A stretch of 64,000 nt of DNA from Vespa crabro (GCF_910589235.1 NC_060977.1:401001-465000), one strand, 5' to 3'. Shown: positions 13,001-27,578, numbered from the stretch's first letter. Program-made: numbers and translations. The notes: generated by a model from the letters alone, not told the origin.

Positions 13001-16000
13001 TTAGATCTAGAGTCACTCGCGTAATTTTCCATATACTATTCGGAATATTTCCAAATCCGTCATCCGCATTGGTACGAGAGGCACTCGCATAAAAATCCCT
13101 TGACTACTGGGAATATACCCAATTCCGACAATCGCTTTGGTTCACAAGTTACTCGAATAAATTTCCCAAGTATAGTCGCAATATATGCAAATCAGAATGC
13201 AGCATGTGTTCTAGAGGTACTCGCACCACTTTCCCCGTTAAGTCGGAATATTTCTAAGCCCGACAGACGAATGAGTTCGAGAGACAATCGCACAACATTC
13301 CCCTCGACATTTGGGAATATTTCCAATTCCGACAGCTGCTTAGGATTACAAATCACTCGAAGAACATGTCATCGTGTAGTGGGAATGATTTCAAGTACGA
13401 CATTCCCTTATGTTTGTGTGGCACTCGCACAATGTTCCCAAGACTAGTCGGAATAATTCTTAGTACTACAGGCACATTCGTTCGAGAAACACTTGTATAA
13501 CTTCTCCGACTTGAGGGAATATTTCCAAGTACGATCGTGGAATTAGTTCTAGAATCACTCGCTTAAATTTCCTTCGACTATTCGTAATACTTCCAAGTTC
13601 GAAAGCTGCATTGATTCGAGTGGTACTCGTATAAATTTCCCTCGACTATTGGAGATACTTCCAAGACCGCCCGTCGCATTTGATCCAAAATATCTCGTAT
13701 GAATTTACCACGAATAATCGGAATACGTCCAAGTCCGACAGCTGCATTGGTTCGGGAATCGTTCGCATAACTTTCCCCGACTTGTGGAAACAATTCCAAG
13801 TCGGACCGTAGGATTTGTTATATAACAACTCACATTTCTTCCTTCGACCAGACGGAATATTTCCATGTCCTACAGACGTATTGGTTCCGAAGCCATTCGC
13901 ATAACGCTCCCTCGACAAGTCGGGATATATAAAAATCTGAAAAACGCAATGGTTAACAGATTACCCGCAAAAAATTCCCTCGACTAGTTGAAATATATCT
14001 AAGTCTGACATCAGCTGTGGTTCGAGAATCACTCACATAACTTTCCCTCGACAAGACGAAATATTTCCTAGTACGGCAACCGCATTGGTTCGAGAGCCAA
14101 TCGCATATCATTCCCTCGACTAGTCTACATATTTCCAAGACTCAAAGTAGCATTGATACACAAGTCTCTCGCATTATTCTCACTTGACTGGTAGGGGTAT
14201 TTCCAAGTCCGTCAGCCTAATTGGTTTACTAGTTAATCGCATAACTTCCCCCGACTAGTCGGAATTTTTCCAAGTCCGCCGGCCGCATTGGTTCTAGCTA
14301 AACACATATAACTTTCTCTCAAATAGTATGAATATTTTCAATTCCGACAGCGGAATTGGTTCGAGAAGCACAAGCATCACTTTCCCCCGACTAGTCGGAA
14401 TATTTCCTGTACCGACAGTTGCATTGATTCAAAAGTGAATCCTATAACTATCTCTCGACTAGTCGGGATATTTCCAAGTCAGAAAGTCACATTAGTTCAC
14501 AAGGTACTTTCATAACTTTCCATCGACTAGTCGCAATATATATATGTCCGACAGTCGCATTTGTTTTCATGGCACTCGCATAAATCTACCTCGACTAATC
14601 GGAATAATTTCCTAGTCCGACAGCCGCATTGATTAGAGAGGCTCCGCATGACATTCCCTCGTCTACTCGGAATATTTTCTTTTCCGACAGTCGCTTTAGT
14701 GCAGAAATGACGCACATAACTCCGCTCGGCTAGTCGAATTAGTTCTAGGAATTACATTCTCTTTGGTTCAAGAGGTATTCCCATAAGTGTCGCCTTACTA
14801 GTTGGAATATTTAAAAGTTCGACTGCCGCATTGGTTCGATAGATACCCTTACATTCCATCGACTAGTCGGAATATTACCGAGTCTGACAGTGGCATTGAA
14901 TCACAATCCTTTCATATAACCCTCACTCGAATAATAGAAATCTTTCCAAATCCTACAGTCGTCTTAGTTTGAATGGCACCGTCATAAGTTTCCTTGGAAT
15001 AGCCAGGATATTTCTTAGTCCGACAGTCTTATTGGTTCCAGAGGCAGTTGCATAACATGTCCTCGACTAGTCGTGATATTTTCAAGTCCGACCGTCGCAT
15101 TTGTTCCAGAGTTACTCGCATAATTATACCACGACCAGCAGGAATTTTTCCATTACGATAGCCGAACTTTTTCGTGAGGCAATCGCATAACTTTCGATCG
15201 ACTAGTTGGAAAATTTCCAAGACCGACAGTTGCATTGGTTCATAAATCACTCGCATAACCATCCTTCGACAAGTCGGAGTTATACTAAGAACGATAGTTG
15301 CTTTGTTTCGGGTGGGACTCGTATATCTTTCAACCGACTAATCGGAATATTTCAAAGTCCGATTGACCCATTGATTGGAGAGGCAGTCCCATAATATTTT
15401 CTCGAATAGTCGAAATATTTGCAAGTCTGACAGTCGCATTGTTTCACAAGTCACCAATTTAACCGTTCCTCGACTTGTCCGAATAATTTCAAATCTGATA
15501 TTTGTATTGTTTCTAAAGGCACTCGCATATGTTTTGCTGGACTAGTCGACATATTTCCTAGATCGAGAGTCGCTTTTGGACCAGAGTCACACGCGTTGCT
15601 CTGGCTCTACTAGTCAATATAACTACTAGTCCGACATTTGCAATGGATCCTGAGGCAATCGCATAACTTTCCATCGACTGGTCGGAATATATTCAAGAAC
15701 GGCAGCCTTATTGATTCAAGAAGTAATCGCATAACTTTCCTCGACTAGTTGAAATATATCCAAGTCCGACAATCCCACTGTTTCGAGAGGCACTCGCATG
15801 ACTATCCTTAGATGAGGCGGAATATTTAAAAGTCCGACAGCCGCATTAATTCGAGATACAATCGCATAACTTTCCCTCGACTAGTCGGAATATTTCCAAG
15901 ACGAAAACCGCATTGAATCTAGAGGCACACGAGGTATTCCCTCGACGTGTATGTATATTTCCATGTCCGACAGCCGCAATGTTCGAATGGCACTCGCATA

Positions 16001-19000
16001 ACTTTCCCTCGACTTGTTGGAATTTTTCCAATTTTGATATCCATATTGATACCAGAGGCAATCACATAAGTTTCGGTCGGCTAGTCGGGTTACTTTCAAA
16101 TCCGACTGTCGCAATGGGTCGGGAGTCACTCTGATAATTTTCATTAGACAAGTTCGTGTATTTCCAATTCTGACAGCCACATCGATTCGATAGGCACATG
16201 TAAAACTTTTCCTGGAATAGTCAGTATATTTCCAAATCCGACAGTAGCATTGATTCAAAATTCATACGCATAAATCTCAATCTTCTAGTCGGAATAGTTC
16301 CTAACTCGATTGTCGCTTTGGATCGAATGGAACTCACACAAATTTCTCTTGTATAGTCGGATCATTTCCAAATATGACAGTAGTATTGGTCCGGGAGGCA
16401 CTCGCATAATTTACCCTCAACTAGTCAGAATTGTTTCAAGTCCCACAGCCGTATTGGTTAGAGAGACACTAACAGAACTTTCCCTAGACTATTTGGAATA
16501 TTTCCGAGACCGACATTTTCATTGGTTCCAGAGGCAGTCGCATAGACTTCCATCGACTATTCAGGACAATTGTAAGTCCGACAAGCACTGGGTCGTCAAT
16601 CACTCGAATTATTTTCGCTCGACTAGTTGGAATATATTCAAGCCCGACAGACGCATAGGTTCCAGAGGAAATAGCATAATATTCGATTGACTAGTCGGAG
16701 TATTTCTTAGTCCGATAGCTGTATTTGTTTGATGGAACGTGCAGAACGTCCGACGAATAATCGGAATATTGCCACGTCCGACTTTCGAATTGGCTCACAA
16801 GTCCCTCGCATAATTTTTCCTCGACTAGGCGGAATAATTACAGGTCCGACAGTTGCATTGGTGCTCACATATCAGCTCACATATCATTCCTTCGATTAAT
16901 GGGACTATTTCGAGGTCGGATAGTCACATAGTTTGAGAGGCACTCGCCGAACATTCGCTCGATTAGATGGAATATTTCTAAGACCTACAGTCGCATTGTG
17001 TTGAAAGTCACTCGTGTAATAATCTCTCGACTAGTTGGGACAATACCTCATCCGAAAGTGTCATTGGTTCACAAGTCACTTTCATAATTTTGCTCTCGTC
17101 TAGTGGAATTCTTCCAAGTCTGAAAGTCGCCTTGGTTAATGACACTCGCCTAACATTCGCCCGACTGGACGGAATGTTTCCATGTGCTACAGTAACATTG
17201 GTTCGAGATGCATTCGCGTATCTTTCCCTCGACTAGTCAGAATATTACCGTGTTCAATAGCCGATTTGGACCAGAATTCAGGCGCATAACTTTCCCTCGA
17301 ATAGTCGGAATATTTCCTAACCCGAGAGTCGCATTTATTCGATATGCACTCATAAAAGTTTTTTGTGTCTATTTGGATTATCATCAAATGCGATAGTCGA
17401 ATTGTTCCGAGACGCACTCACCTAATTTTCGCTCAAATAGTTGGACTATATCAAAGACCGACAGTTCCTTTGTTTTGAGAGGTGCTCGCGTAACTTCCCC
17501 ACATCTAGACGGAAAATTACACTTCCGAACGTCTCATTGGTTGACAAGTCACTAACATATCTTTCCCTCATCTAGTCGGATTATTTCCAAGTACGAAATT
17601 CGCATTGGTACGAGAGACACTCGCCTATCTTTCGCTCGCCTTGTCGGAACATTTCTAGGTGCGACAGTCTCTTTGGCCCGAAAATCAATCCCATAACTTT
17701 CCAACGACTTGCGAATCTTTTTCAAGGCCAGCAGTCATATTGCTCCGAGAGGGACTCGCACAACCTTCCCTTGACTAGTAGGAATATATGCAAGGGCGAC
17801 AGTTACATTGGTTCAAGCAACAGAACTTTCCCTCGACTAGTCGAAATTCTTCCACGTCTATCATTCGCATTGGCACAAGAGGCCCTCGCATAACTTTTCA
17901 TCGATCAGTAGGAATATTTCTACGTACGAAAGTCGCATAGGTTCGAGAGGCATTCCCATACTTCCTTTGGATTGGATGGAATATTTCCAAGACTAGCTGT
18001 CTTATTGCTTCTATATAGATCCGCATAACTTTCCCTTGACTAATCGGAATATTTTTAAGGCAACAGTCGCATTGATTTACAAGTAATTTGAACATTTCAC
18101 CCTCGACTAGTCGGGATATTTTCGAGCCATTCTGTCACATAAGGTGACAAGTTTCTCGCCTAACTTTCTTTTGACTAGTCAGAATATATCAAAGTACGAC
18201 TATCACATTGATACGATTGTGACTTGCATAACTTTCCCTCGATTAGTTGGGATATTTCCAGGTCTGACAATTGCTTAGGTTCAGAAGTGACTCGCATAAC
18301 TTTCCCTAGACTAGTTGGAATAATTCGAAGTCCGCCAGTCGCTTTGTTTCTAACGGCAATCGCATAAATTTCCTATGGCTAATCGGAATCTTCCAACTTC
18401 CGACAGTCGCTTTGGAGCGCAAAACACTAGCATAAATTTCCATCGTCAATTCGGAATATATCCATATCTGACAGTCGCATTGATACGATTGTCACTTGCA
18501 TAGCTTTCCCTCGACTAGTCGGAATATTTCCAAGTCTGACAGTCCTGAAGCTTCGAAAGAACCACGCATAACTTTCCCTTTAATAACCGCAAAATTTCCA
18601 AGTCCGATAGCTTCATTCGATCGGGAGGCACTTGCTTAACTTTGACACGACTATTCATTATATTTCACATTCCAACAGCCGCATTGGTTCGAGAGGCATC
18701 CGCATAATTTTCCCTCGACTAGCCGGAATATTTCCAAGGCCAATAGCTGTATTGGTCCGGGATACACTAGCATAAATTCCCCGACTAGTCAGAATATTTC
18801 CCCGACAAGCGCATTGGTTCGAGAGGCTCTCGCATAACCTCTTCTATACTAGTCGGTATATTTTCAAGTCAGCCTGTCGTATTGGTTCCAGAGAAATTTG
18901 CATATATCTTACTCGACTATTCGGAATATTTCCATGTACGTCCTTTGCATTAGTTATAAAATCGCACGCATAATTCTTCCTCGACTAGTAATATTTCCAA

Positions 19001-22000
19001 GTCTGAGAGCCGAATTTGTTCGGCAGGCAATCGCATAACTTCTTACGTCTAGTCGGGTTATTTTCATGTCCAACAGCTACATTGGTGCAAGAGGCACCCG
19101 CTAAACTTTCCTTCACTAGTCGGAATATCTTCAAGCCCGACTGTCATATTTGTTCACAAGACACTATCATAAATATACATTGATTGTTGTGATGTTTTCA
19201 TGTCCAACAGCTGCATTGGATCTAGAGTCACTCGCATAATTTTCCCTCGTCTAGTAGTAATATTTCCAAGTACGACAGCTGCATTGTTTCGTGAATCAAT
19301 TGCATACACTTCGAACGGATAATCAGTATATTTCCAAGTCCGATAAAAGTTTTGATTCGAGAGACACTCACATAAGTTTAGCCCGACTAGTTCTAATATT
19401 TAAAAGTTCGACAGTCAAATTGGTTCGAGAGTCCTCGCATAACTTTGCACCGACTTGTCGGAATGTTTCTAAGTCCGACAGTCGCATTGGATCATAATTC
19501 ACTTGCATCACTTTCCTCTGGAATGTCAGAATATTTTCAAGTTCAACAGCCGTATTGTTTCGAGAGGCATTCGCCTAACATACCGTCGAATAGTCGGAAT
19601 AATTCCAAGCATGACAGTCGCTTTGTTTAGAGAGGTACACGCCTAACTTTATCTCGATCAATCAAAATATTTCCAATTCCGACAGCCGCATTTGTTCGAG
19701 TGACATTTGAATAACGTCCCCAAACTAGTCGAAGTATTACCAATTACGACAGCCGTATTGATTCGAGAGACACTCGCATGACTTTCCCTCGACTAGACAG
19801 TATGTTTTCATATTCGACCGACGCATTAATTCTAGAATCACACGTTGCGAGGCACTTGCATAGCATTTCCTCCACCAATAAGAATATTCACAATACCGAC
19901 AGTCGCTTTAGTTCGCAATACAGTTGAATAATATTTCGTTGTGCAGTCGAAATGATTCCATGTTTGACATGTGCTATGGATCAGGTTGCAATTGCACAAA
20001 ATTCCCTCAACAATTCGAACTATTTCCTAGTCCGACAGCCGCATTTGGACGAAAGCCACTCGCATAACTTTCCCTCAACTAGTCGGGATATCTCCAAATC
20101 CGATCGTAGCACTGGTTCTAGCGTCATTTGCATAACTTTTCCTCGACTATTCGAGACATTTTCAAGTCCGACCGCCACATTGGTTCCAATGTATCTCGTA
20201 TAACATTCCCACGACTAGACGTAATAGTTCCAAGTCCGACATTCTCTTTCGTTCGTGAGGAACACTCATAAGATTCCCTCGTCTAGTCGGAATATATCAT
20301 GACCGACAGCCGCATTGGTTCACGAGACAAACCCATAACGCTCCGTCTACTAGTTGGAATATACTTAAGTCCGACAGCCGCATTAGTTCGAAAGGCATTG
20401 ACATAACTATCGCCGACTAGTCGGAAAAATTCCATTCCGGAGTGTCGCATTGGTATACTAGTCACTTGAATAACATTCCATCGACCAGTCGGAATATCAC
20501 CAAGTCCCGCAGCCGCAATGGTTCACAAGACAGTCCCATAAGGTTCTACTGACTAGTCGAAATAATTCCATATGCGACAAATGCTTTGGTTCGTGTGGCA
20601 CTCGCATAACATGTCCTCGATTAGTCGGAATATTTATAAGTGCAACAGCCGAATTGGATCGAGAGACACTCGCATCGCTTGTCCAAGACTAGTCGGAATA
20701 TTTGCAAGTCTGACAGACACTTGGTTCACAAGACACTCGCATAACTTTCCCTCAACTAGTCCGAAATATTCGAAGTCCGACAATCGTATAAATTCGAGAG
20801 GCAGTCGCATAACTCACCTCGACAAGGCGGAATATTTCCGAGCCCGACAGTCACATTTATTCATAAGGTACTCGCATAACTAGTGGGGATATTTTCGAGT
20901 CAGATAGACGCATTGGTTCGAGAGGCACACGCATAACTTTCCCCTACTAGTCGGAATATTGCTAAGACCAAGAGCTGAATTGTTTCTAGAGGAATCCGCA
21001 TAAACTTCAATCATCTAGTAGGTATATTTCCAAGCCCGACAGTAGCAATGGTAACAGAGGTATTCACATAACTTTACCACAACTAATCGGAATATATCCA
21101 AGACAGACAGTCGTATTTTTTCGAGAGGCAGTCGCATAACTTTCCCCGAATAAATGGAATATTTCTAAGCCGTGCTGTCGCATTGTTTCACGAGTGCCTC
21201 GCGTAACTCTTCCTCGCTAGGAGGAATATTTCCACGTCCGACAGCCACATGGGTTCGAAACAAACTCGCATATCTTTCCTACGATAAGTCGGAATACTTG
21301 CAAGTACAACAGCCGCATTGGCTCGAGGAGAACTCGTTTAACTTTTTTTCGTTTAGTCGGAATATTTCCCAGTCCAACAGCCGCATTTGTTCAAATGTCA
21401 CTCGCTCAACTATCCATATATTAATCGTAATATTTCCATGTCCATCATTTGTATTGGTTCGAAGAAACTTCGTCTAACTTCTTCTCGAATTATCGGAATA
21501 TTTCCAAGTTCGACTTTAGCATTAGTTCAGGAGGCACTTGCACAACTTTCCCTCGACTAAGCAGAATGTACCAAATCCGATAATGGCATTGTATCGAGAT
21601 GAATTATCAAAATATTACCACGAATAGTCGGAATATTTCTACGATCGATATTCGCATTGGTTCGAGTGGCTCTCGCATATCTTTCCGTCGTCTAGGCCGA
21701 GTATTTTCAAATGCGACAGTCGCATTGGTTGTTGATGCACTCATATAACTATCCCTCGACTAGTCATAATGATTCCAAGTCCGAAAGTTCTATTGGTTCG
21801 AATGGAAATCTCATAACATTTTACCGTTAAATCGGAGTATTTCTAAGTGTTACAGCCACGTTAGATCCAGATCATTATTGCACTCTCACGACTAGACGGA
21901 ATTCTTCTAGGTTAGACAGTCGCATCGGTTTTAAATTCACTCGAGTAACATTCTCTCGACTATTCAGAATATATCCAATTGCGGCAGTCGAATTGGAGGG

Positions 22001-22130
22001 TAGAGAACTCGCATAAAATTTCCATGACTAAGCGGAATATTTTTAGGTACGAATGTCGCATTGCTACGAGAGGCACTGGCATAACGTTACCTCAACTTGT
22101 CGGAATCTTTCCGAATTTGACAGTTCCATT
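10084..22130. repeat. 68-bp satellite array, block 2
   Basis: This is the longest uninterrupted satellite block, about 12 kb. Its monomer is the same as in block 1. Ordered variant monomers recur, for example CCACTGGGAAT-type monomers near 11007, 12167 and 13105. The segment 18840-18960 matches 62450-62570, so higher-order units recur at a distance. The first 1.6 kb match 61950-64000 after allowing an extra 551 bp in the latter. No gene or RNA is visible. Confidence 0.95.
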
Positions 22131-22419
22131 GGTTCGTCTCATCACGGTTGATGCCGACCGCGCCCACGGGGAACCACGGGAAGGCACACTCACATTACCA
22201 CGACCCTTGGTAATCGTTCCGTAGGATGGAATGGGATTGGAAGGATAGCAGGTTAAGGGGGGAGAGATGTGTGATTGAGAATAAAAAGAGACGCGCTCGA
22301 GCATCTCCGACCCTATCTTGTTCGATACTGGGTTTACCTGAGTAGATTACAGTCTCCCACTCCCATCACCAGGACTCCAACAATCCCAGCAGAACAGGAC
22401 TTACGAACTAACAACCCTT

Positions 22420-25400
22420 GATAAGGAGAGTTTCCTTAGAATACTCCGCGAATAGGGAGAAGGTCTCGGCCGTAGAGACAAGATGGCTCGCCGCTGCCGG
22501 CCAACTCAATCCACAGAGGATTTACACCAGATCCATTCTCTGGGATTAGAAGACCGGACAGTCGACGATGTGGTGCAAAACCGTGTCCTCTTCGCCACAC
22601 TCGCAAATTCCTTCCATGGTGATGTTCAGCGACTTCAGTTTGGCCTTGAAGACTCTGTGACCTGTAAGACAGTGAAAGGTGATTAGGAGAGCCGAAGCGG
22701 GCACCCATCCTATCCTTGCTGTCCGGGAAGTACGTACATGTAGTCCTTCCTTTTGAGGAGTTCTAACATCTTGATTGCCAATCCCTCTAAATACCCTCGT
22801 CATCCTGCCTTGCTATCGCGCGTCTATACCTCCTGCCTTCCAGTTCTCTCGTCGCCATTTCGATACCCCTGTTATTCTTAATTTCATATATTCTTCTGCT
22901 CTTCAGTAACTGACGATCGATCGGAAGCTCCGCCGGTACGACGCAAAAGGATTCCGTTGCGGTTGTACCGTACCCGAATGTTACCGAGATGAGGGCCGAT
23001 CGTTGGGTCGCGCTTAACTTTTTAAGATCTTCTTCGGTGCAGATATCCGCACACCCCGCTTCCGCGTACGTGACCGTGGGGGTGAATACGTCTCGATATA
23101 TTGCCCGTAGATCGCAATGGCAGAGCCTCATTCCATGACTGCTAGTCCCCCTAATTTCGCGAATAATGGCCCGACTTTATCACTCAGGTGCCGGCAGTGC
23201 GTCGTGACCCCCAGCCCTTTATCAAAGTGTACACCGAGATATCTAACGGAATTCATGAATTTGACGCTATTATTCTCTATTCTAATAGTGGGCGGCCTTC
23301 TGGCTAAGTCTGTCTTTGTTGATATTTTCCGCTTCCAATCCGGGCCCAATTCTCCCCTTCTACCTATGGGTTTCCTCTTAATCCAGTCGCTTTTCAGGAC
23401 GTCTTTGAAAGTCTTTGAATGATTCGCCGTCGAACACCATTCTGTGATTCTATTTACCACGCGATTTCCTTTCTCCTCTAACTCCTTCCTGGAGTCGCCG
23501 TCTATAATAACAAGTAGATCGTCCACGTACGCGATCGCGTTGACTTCTGATGGTTCCTCGAGTATCAGGAGGTACTGGTCAGACATGAGATTCTAGCAGA
23601 AGGGGCCGAGGATCGATCCTTGTGGAAATCCTCTCGAAGCCTGCTATGAGATCTCATTCTCTTCTAAAGCGATCATACCTCTGAGGTCTGCGAAGTAACA
23701 AGTCATTCCATTGAAAACATTTCTCGAGCAGTCCCTATTGCGTCCTCATTGGAGCGTACCGGGACGAAGCCAAATGGTATGTCCGAAAATTTACGCGGCG
23801 CGAGGGATGATTCATTAAGGCGCAACTTAAACAAACTTTCTAGAACATTTCTTACGACAGAGAGAAAACATATGGGCCGGTAGGATTTGGGGCTTTTCGC
23901 GTCCTTGCCCACACCTTTGAAAAGTGCTCTTATGGAGCCCGCTTACCGGATGGATGGAAAGATACCCCATGAAGGCATCCGTTGAAAAGGTCTACGAAGT
24001 GGGATGGGATGGTTGCAAACGCTCTCTTGAGCACGAACACCTCGATAAGATCGGGCCCCGGGACCTTTCCTGTTTTAAGGAATCCTATGAGGCGCACGAC
24101 TTTTTTCTTCGTGAAGAGAGGGGCATCCACGGTTTTAGGGACGTTTCTGGAGGTACTCCGCACCGCTCATTGTTCGATCGTGTCTGCTGACTCGCAGTCA
24201 TCCGGGACATGCGTGTTGAACCTCTCTCTTGCCGTATCGCGGATGCTCAGGGTCCTTCCACCTTCTCGTTTAAGGGTGTTAATCACCATTTCCACTCGAA
24301 GTTATCCTGCTTGTTGCTTATAAATGTTTCCCCACGTTTCTGCGTAGCCCTGCTCTGTGACAAATCTCCTCCAGCTCTCTAATTCTGCGCGTCGTACCAC
24401 GACAAACTATATTTCCGCCTTAACCCGAGGCGTGCCTGGTGAACTATTTCTCGCTGAAGCGTGCGCTTAAGTCGAGACACCGCATTCTTATGTGTCGTTA
24501 GCGCCGACGTCCTCCACGGGTTGGACTTCCGATGGGCCTTTTTACGAGGCATATATTCGGAAAACGCGGCTTGTAAGACTTGGTGAGGACGTTGGCTCGT
24601 GTCTCTACTTCTGAAGCCGTTCCTAATCCGCTTCCATCCAGCCTAGCCGCAGAGAGGGAGAGTAGACCCTCGGCGAACAGGTCTCAGTAAGGTCTCCTGG
24701 TGTTGAAACTCTTGTTCCCCGCGCCCCGAGCATCCCCCCACTACCCGACTCAGCCTTCGAGGGATGTAACGCGATATCTATCGAGTTGTAGTCACTGGAC
24801 GTCCATCCTGATCTAATTTTCAATTGACCTGTGGATTGGCTCATGGATTGTGACGAGAGGGTTACATCAATAAGCGAGGGGACTCTCGTCGACTAAAATG
24901 TGGGTGGCTGCTTCACGTCATTAATTACTCTTAACCCGGATGCCCGAATGAGTGCTTCTAACTTCGAACCTCTCTCGTCTGTGCTCTGAGGGCCCCAAAG
25001 AGGTGATCGCGCGTTGACGTTCAGAGAAAGAATTACTCTCTCCCCCCTTAGAGCAAGAAGAACTGATTCCTCGTGCCTATGGAGCTCCTCTATTTCGTCT
25101 CTAAACTGGAAGTAGTGAGAAACGACGTAGAAAGCGAAGCCGGGTGCCGCACTGCTGCACAGATGCAGTACTGTGTGTTGAGCTGCGAGATAAAAAGCAG
25201 CGCGATGTTCGGTTTGGTCGTTGCAACCGCTGACCAGGATCTCTTGTCATGAGTAGCAGCTATTCTGGTTCCGCAACCTAATCCGACGATTCTGTTTCCT
25301 ATCCCGTGCTTTTGGACGTACGTCTCCTGTAGAAGCAGCACGACCAGACACTTCTAGCTAATCAAATCGCGTACTTCACCCGTTACCGTTCTAGAACGCC

Positions 25401-25430
25401 CCATGTTAAGCTGCAGAAGGTGTATTCTCG
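22420..25430 (-). pseudogene. A1 ORF2 (endonuclease and reverse transcriptase) remnant
   Basis: Fragments in several frames match A2 ORF2. They include LLLQETYVQKHG (endonuclease, about 25330), the SDH-equivalent region SSDYNSID (about 24790), KSYRPICFLSVV and FGFVPVRSNEDAI (about 23750-23900), and AIAYVDDLLVIIDG near 23520, where YADD has become YVDD. They end with CECGEEDTVLHHIVDC near 22560-22610. About 40 codons with palm motif A (the FDISGAFD block of A2) are deleted at about 23700, which removes one catalytic Asp. Not functional. Confidence 0.8.
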
Positions 25431-26016
25431 TGAACGCGCGATTAATAGAAGGGGGGGCGGTCATGGTCGAACTCATATTATTGCCGGAAATGCGCAGGGT
25501 TCGGCGAAGGTAACTCGCGTTGCCTTTGTCTCAGTATCCGCACTTATCACACCAGTGCAATCAGGAGTTGCACGTGTGTCGACTTCTTCGGGGGTTTCAG
25601 AAGGGACATCGCCTGTTTCTATTGCCGCTACCGTTTCTAGGGGTGTGACTGTGTCCACTAGTTCGACGTCTAGCTCAATAATCGATGATAGGGGGTAATT
25701 TCTGCGCGTTAAGCATTCCTTATTGTTGCGGAGGTTGTAGTTATCCCTAGAGGCTGACGGCGTATGTTCCGTTTCTGGGGGGGAATGCACGGATTGCCTA
25801 CGAGCATGTGCTCGCGTTCGCCGTCTCGTGGATATCGGTGCGCACTCTCAATTCAATTCGGCCTGTCTATCGCCCGATCTGGAAGGCCATATTGCGCCTA
25901 TATTGATGCTCGCGACCGGTTCGTCAACGGCGATCGTTTTCGTGGCATTAGAAGATGGCCTTAGCAATTTCCAAATGTACCTATCAAAAACAAGTATATC
26001 CTCTCGAAGATTGGTA
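25431..26016 (-). pseudogene. A1 ORF1 remnant
   Basis: The open stretch 25473-25790 reads PETEHTPSASRDNYNLRNN and ends ATRVTFAEPCA, matching the second half of A2 ORF1. Homology continues to 26016 in other frames and stops. The N-terminal third and the whole leader are absent. Confidence 0.7.
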
Positions 26017-27562
26017 TTAGGATCTTAGGGAATTAGGTAAGGCATATGGTCGAGGTACTTTATTGGGGCGCACTAAGTGAGAGGGCTTAGTGAGGGTGCA
26101 GTGGGATGGGTTCAGGGGACTTCATTAAAGTTCTCCATGTGAGGATATTCAGAAAAGGGGAGTAGTGTTTCGGGTTTTCATGTCAGGATTTACGTCTGAG
26201 GGAAGGTGGGAATAGTGGGAGTATGCATTTTTTTTATTTTTTTTTTTAAATATACAGTGGGGGTGCTTTCAGCTAATGGACTTTGGAGGAGAGGACTTAG
26301 TGCTCGCTACTAGTAATACTTCAGCCTATTTTGACGTGGGAAAGAACGCGCTATCGAGGTTCTTTGGAGTGGATGCTTAACTACAAGTGTGAGACGATAG
26401 GTAGGGACGTGTGACTGTTGCATACATCAATGTAATTAGTTAGAAGGACTTATAGATGAGGAAGAAGTGCATGTGATTGTATGCATTTAATTTAATAAAC
26501 CTTTATATTAAGTTTCAGGAAGAAGGGAGAGAGTATTTCTCACATATACTAGTGGATACTGCTTGAAGGACTTAAAGAAAGGGTAGTATATGAGCTATGC
26601 CCTCCATCAGATAACTTGAGTAAGAGAGTGATGGGAAGAAGTGATGTGCGACCTGGGATCCTATGGTAACGTGCTTTGTGGAAAGTCCTGTGTGTCAGGA
26701 CATAAAAGAGAAAGGGATTAGAGATTGAGGGTGTCTGTGAGTTGTGTCATTATGCTTTAGAAGGACCACTTTAAGTGCAGGTACTCTAGAGAAAGAAAGA
26801 AAGCATTCTAGTATAATAATTGGAGAGGGTACAATTGGAGGGGTCTAATAGGAGAGAAGATATGTCCCAGATAGGATAGATACCCAGGTACGAGTCTATG
26901 GGAGAAGAAAAGCGTTTAGTGTGTTTTGATGAGTAGAATACATTGAAGAGTAGGGTGCATAGGGAGTGTAGTAACTTATTCCCACATGCACTGGTAGATG
27001 ACTTTGAGTAAGAGGGTCTAGAGAAGGAAAGTGTGGTAGCACCTTCCCACGATTTGAGTGCTTTACCAAGGCACTCCATGTAAGAAGTTTTCAAGTGGCC
27101 AGAGGGAGCAAACCATCAAGTTATTTTAAAGTTGCTCCAAACGAGCACTTGAAGGGACAAGGAAGGTTTAATCATGGTCCTGGTAGAAATGCTGTAGGCA
27201 TCTTAACCTAAAAGTGGAAAATGAAATGGGAGCATCTTAATGAGACTCTACTAAGTGGATAGTGTATTGAGGTACCTTATTTGAAGGCATTGGAGGGAAA
27301 CATAATCTTAAAGGTATCCTCATCGTGCTTTAGTTAATTGCTCCATATCCTGAGCCGTAAGAAGTAGGAGTAATGAAAATGTACTCGATGTGCTTAATGG
27401 AGTTTTAGCGAAGGATCTTCAGAGTAGAGGAGAGTACATGCTCGCATTCTTTTTAGGGGACAAAAAAAGCTTAATCAAGGTCTTTATAGAAATGTTTTAG
27501 GCAACCAAGCCTTGGAGGGGAAGATGGCATGGGAGCATCTTTAATGAGACTATACTAAGTGG
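26017..27562. other. Purine-rich non-satellite segment of unknown origin
   Basis: This 1.5-kb stretch is neither satellite nor element A or B. The + strand is strongly biased to purines (many GAAGAGGGAGAGAG-like runs) and lacks the CG-rich satellite words. It contains a T-rich run at 26228-26248 and a diverged internal repeat (see 27167-27562). The phrases CACATATACTAGTGGAT (about 26540) and CACATGCACTGGTAGAT (about 26983) suggest further weak periodicity. No coding frame has recognisable protein similarity. It abuts A1 on one side and the A2 target duplication on the other. Confidence 0.6.
27167..27562. repeat. Two diverged copies of a ~93-bp segment, 302 bp apart
   Basis: 27167-27259 and 27469-27562 both run from TTAATCA-GGT through TAGAAATG and ATGGGAGCATCTT to AATGAGACT-TACTAAGTGG. 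The spacing is about 302 bp. This suggests the purine-rich segment is itself an old tandem repeat or an element with internal repeats. Confidence 0.65.
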
Positions 27563-27578
27563 TTCCAAGTCAGACAGT
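27563..27578. repeat. Target site duplication of A2, 3' side
   Basis: TTCCAAGTCAGACAGT is identical to 33665-33680 on the other side of A2. It is the satellite core, so the insertion site lies immediately after GACAGT. Confidence 0.9.

Larger units (their letters stand above)
22139..26016 (-). mobile_element. Non-LTR retrotransposon A1, truncated at both ends and decayed
   Basis: The - strand carries the same family as A2. The 3' region (22139-22420) and the ORF2 and ORF1 remnants line up with A2. The first roughly 200 bases next to the A2 3' terminus (27579-27780) are missing: satellite at GGTTCGTCTCATCACGG passes directly into element sequence. Upstream homology stops in ORF1 at GAAGATTGG (26008-26016). 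No target duplication is seen, so the ends reflect later deletion or exchange. Many stops and frameshifts make it one of the more decayed A copies. Confidence 0.85.
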
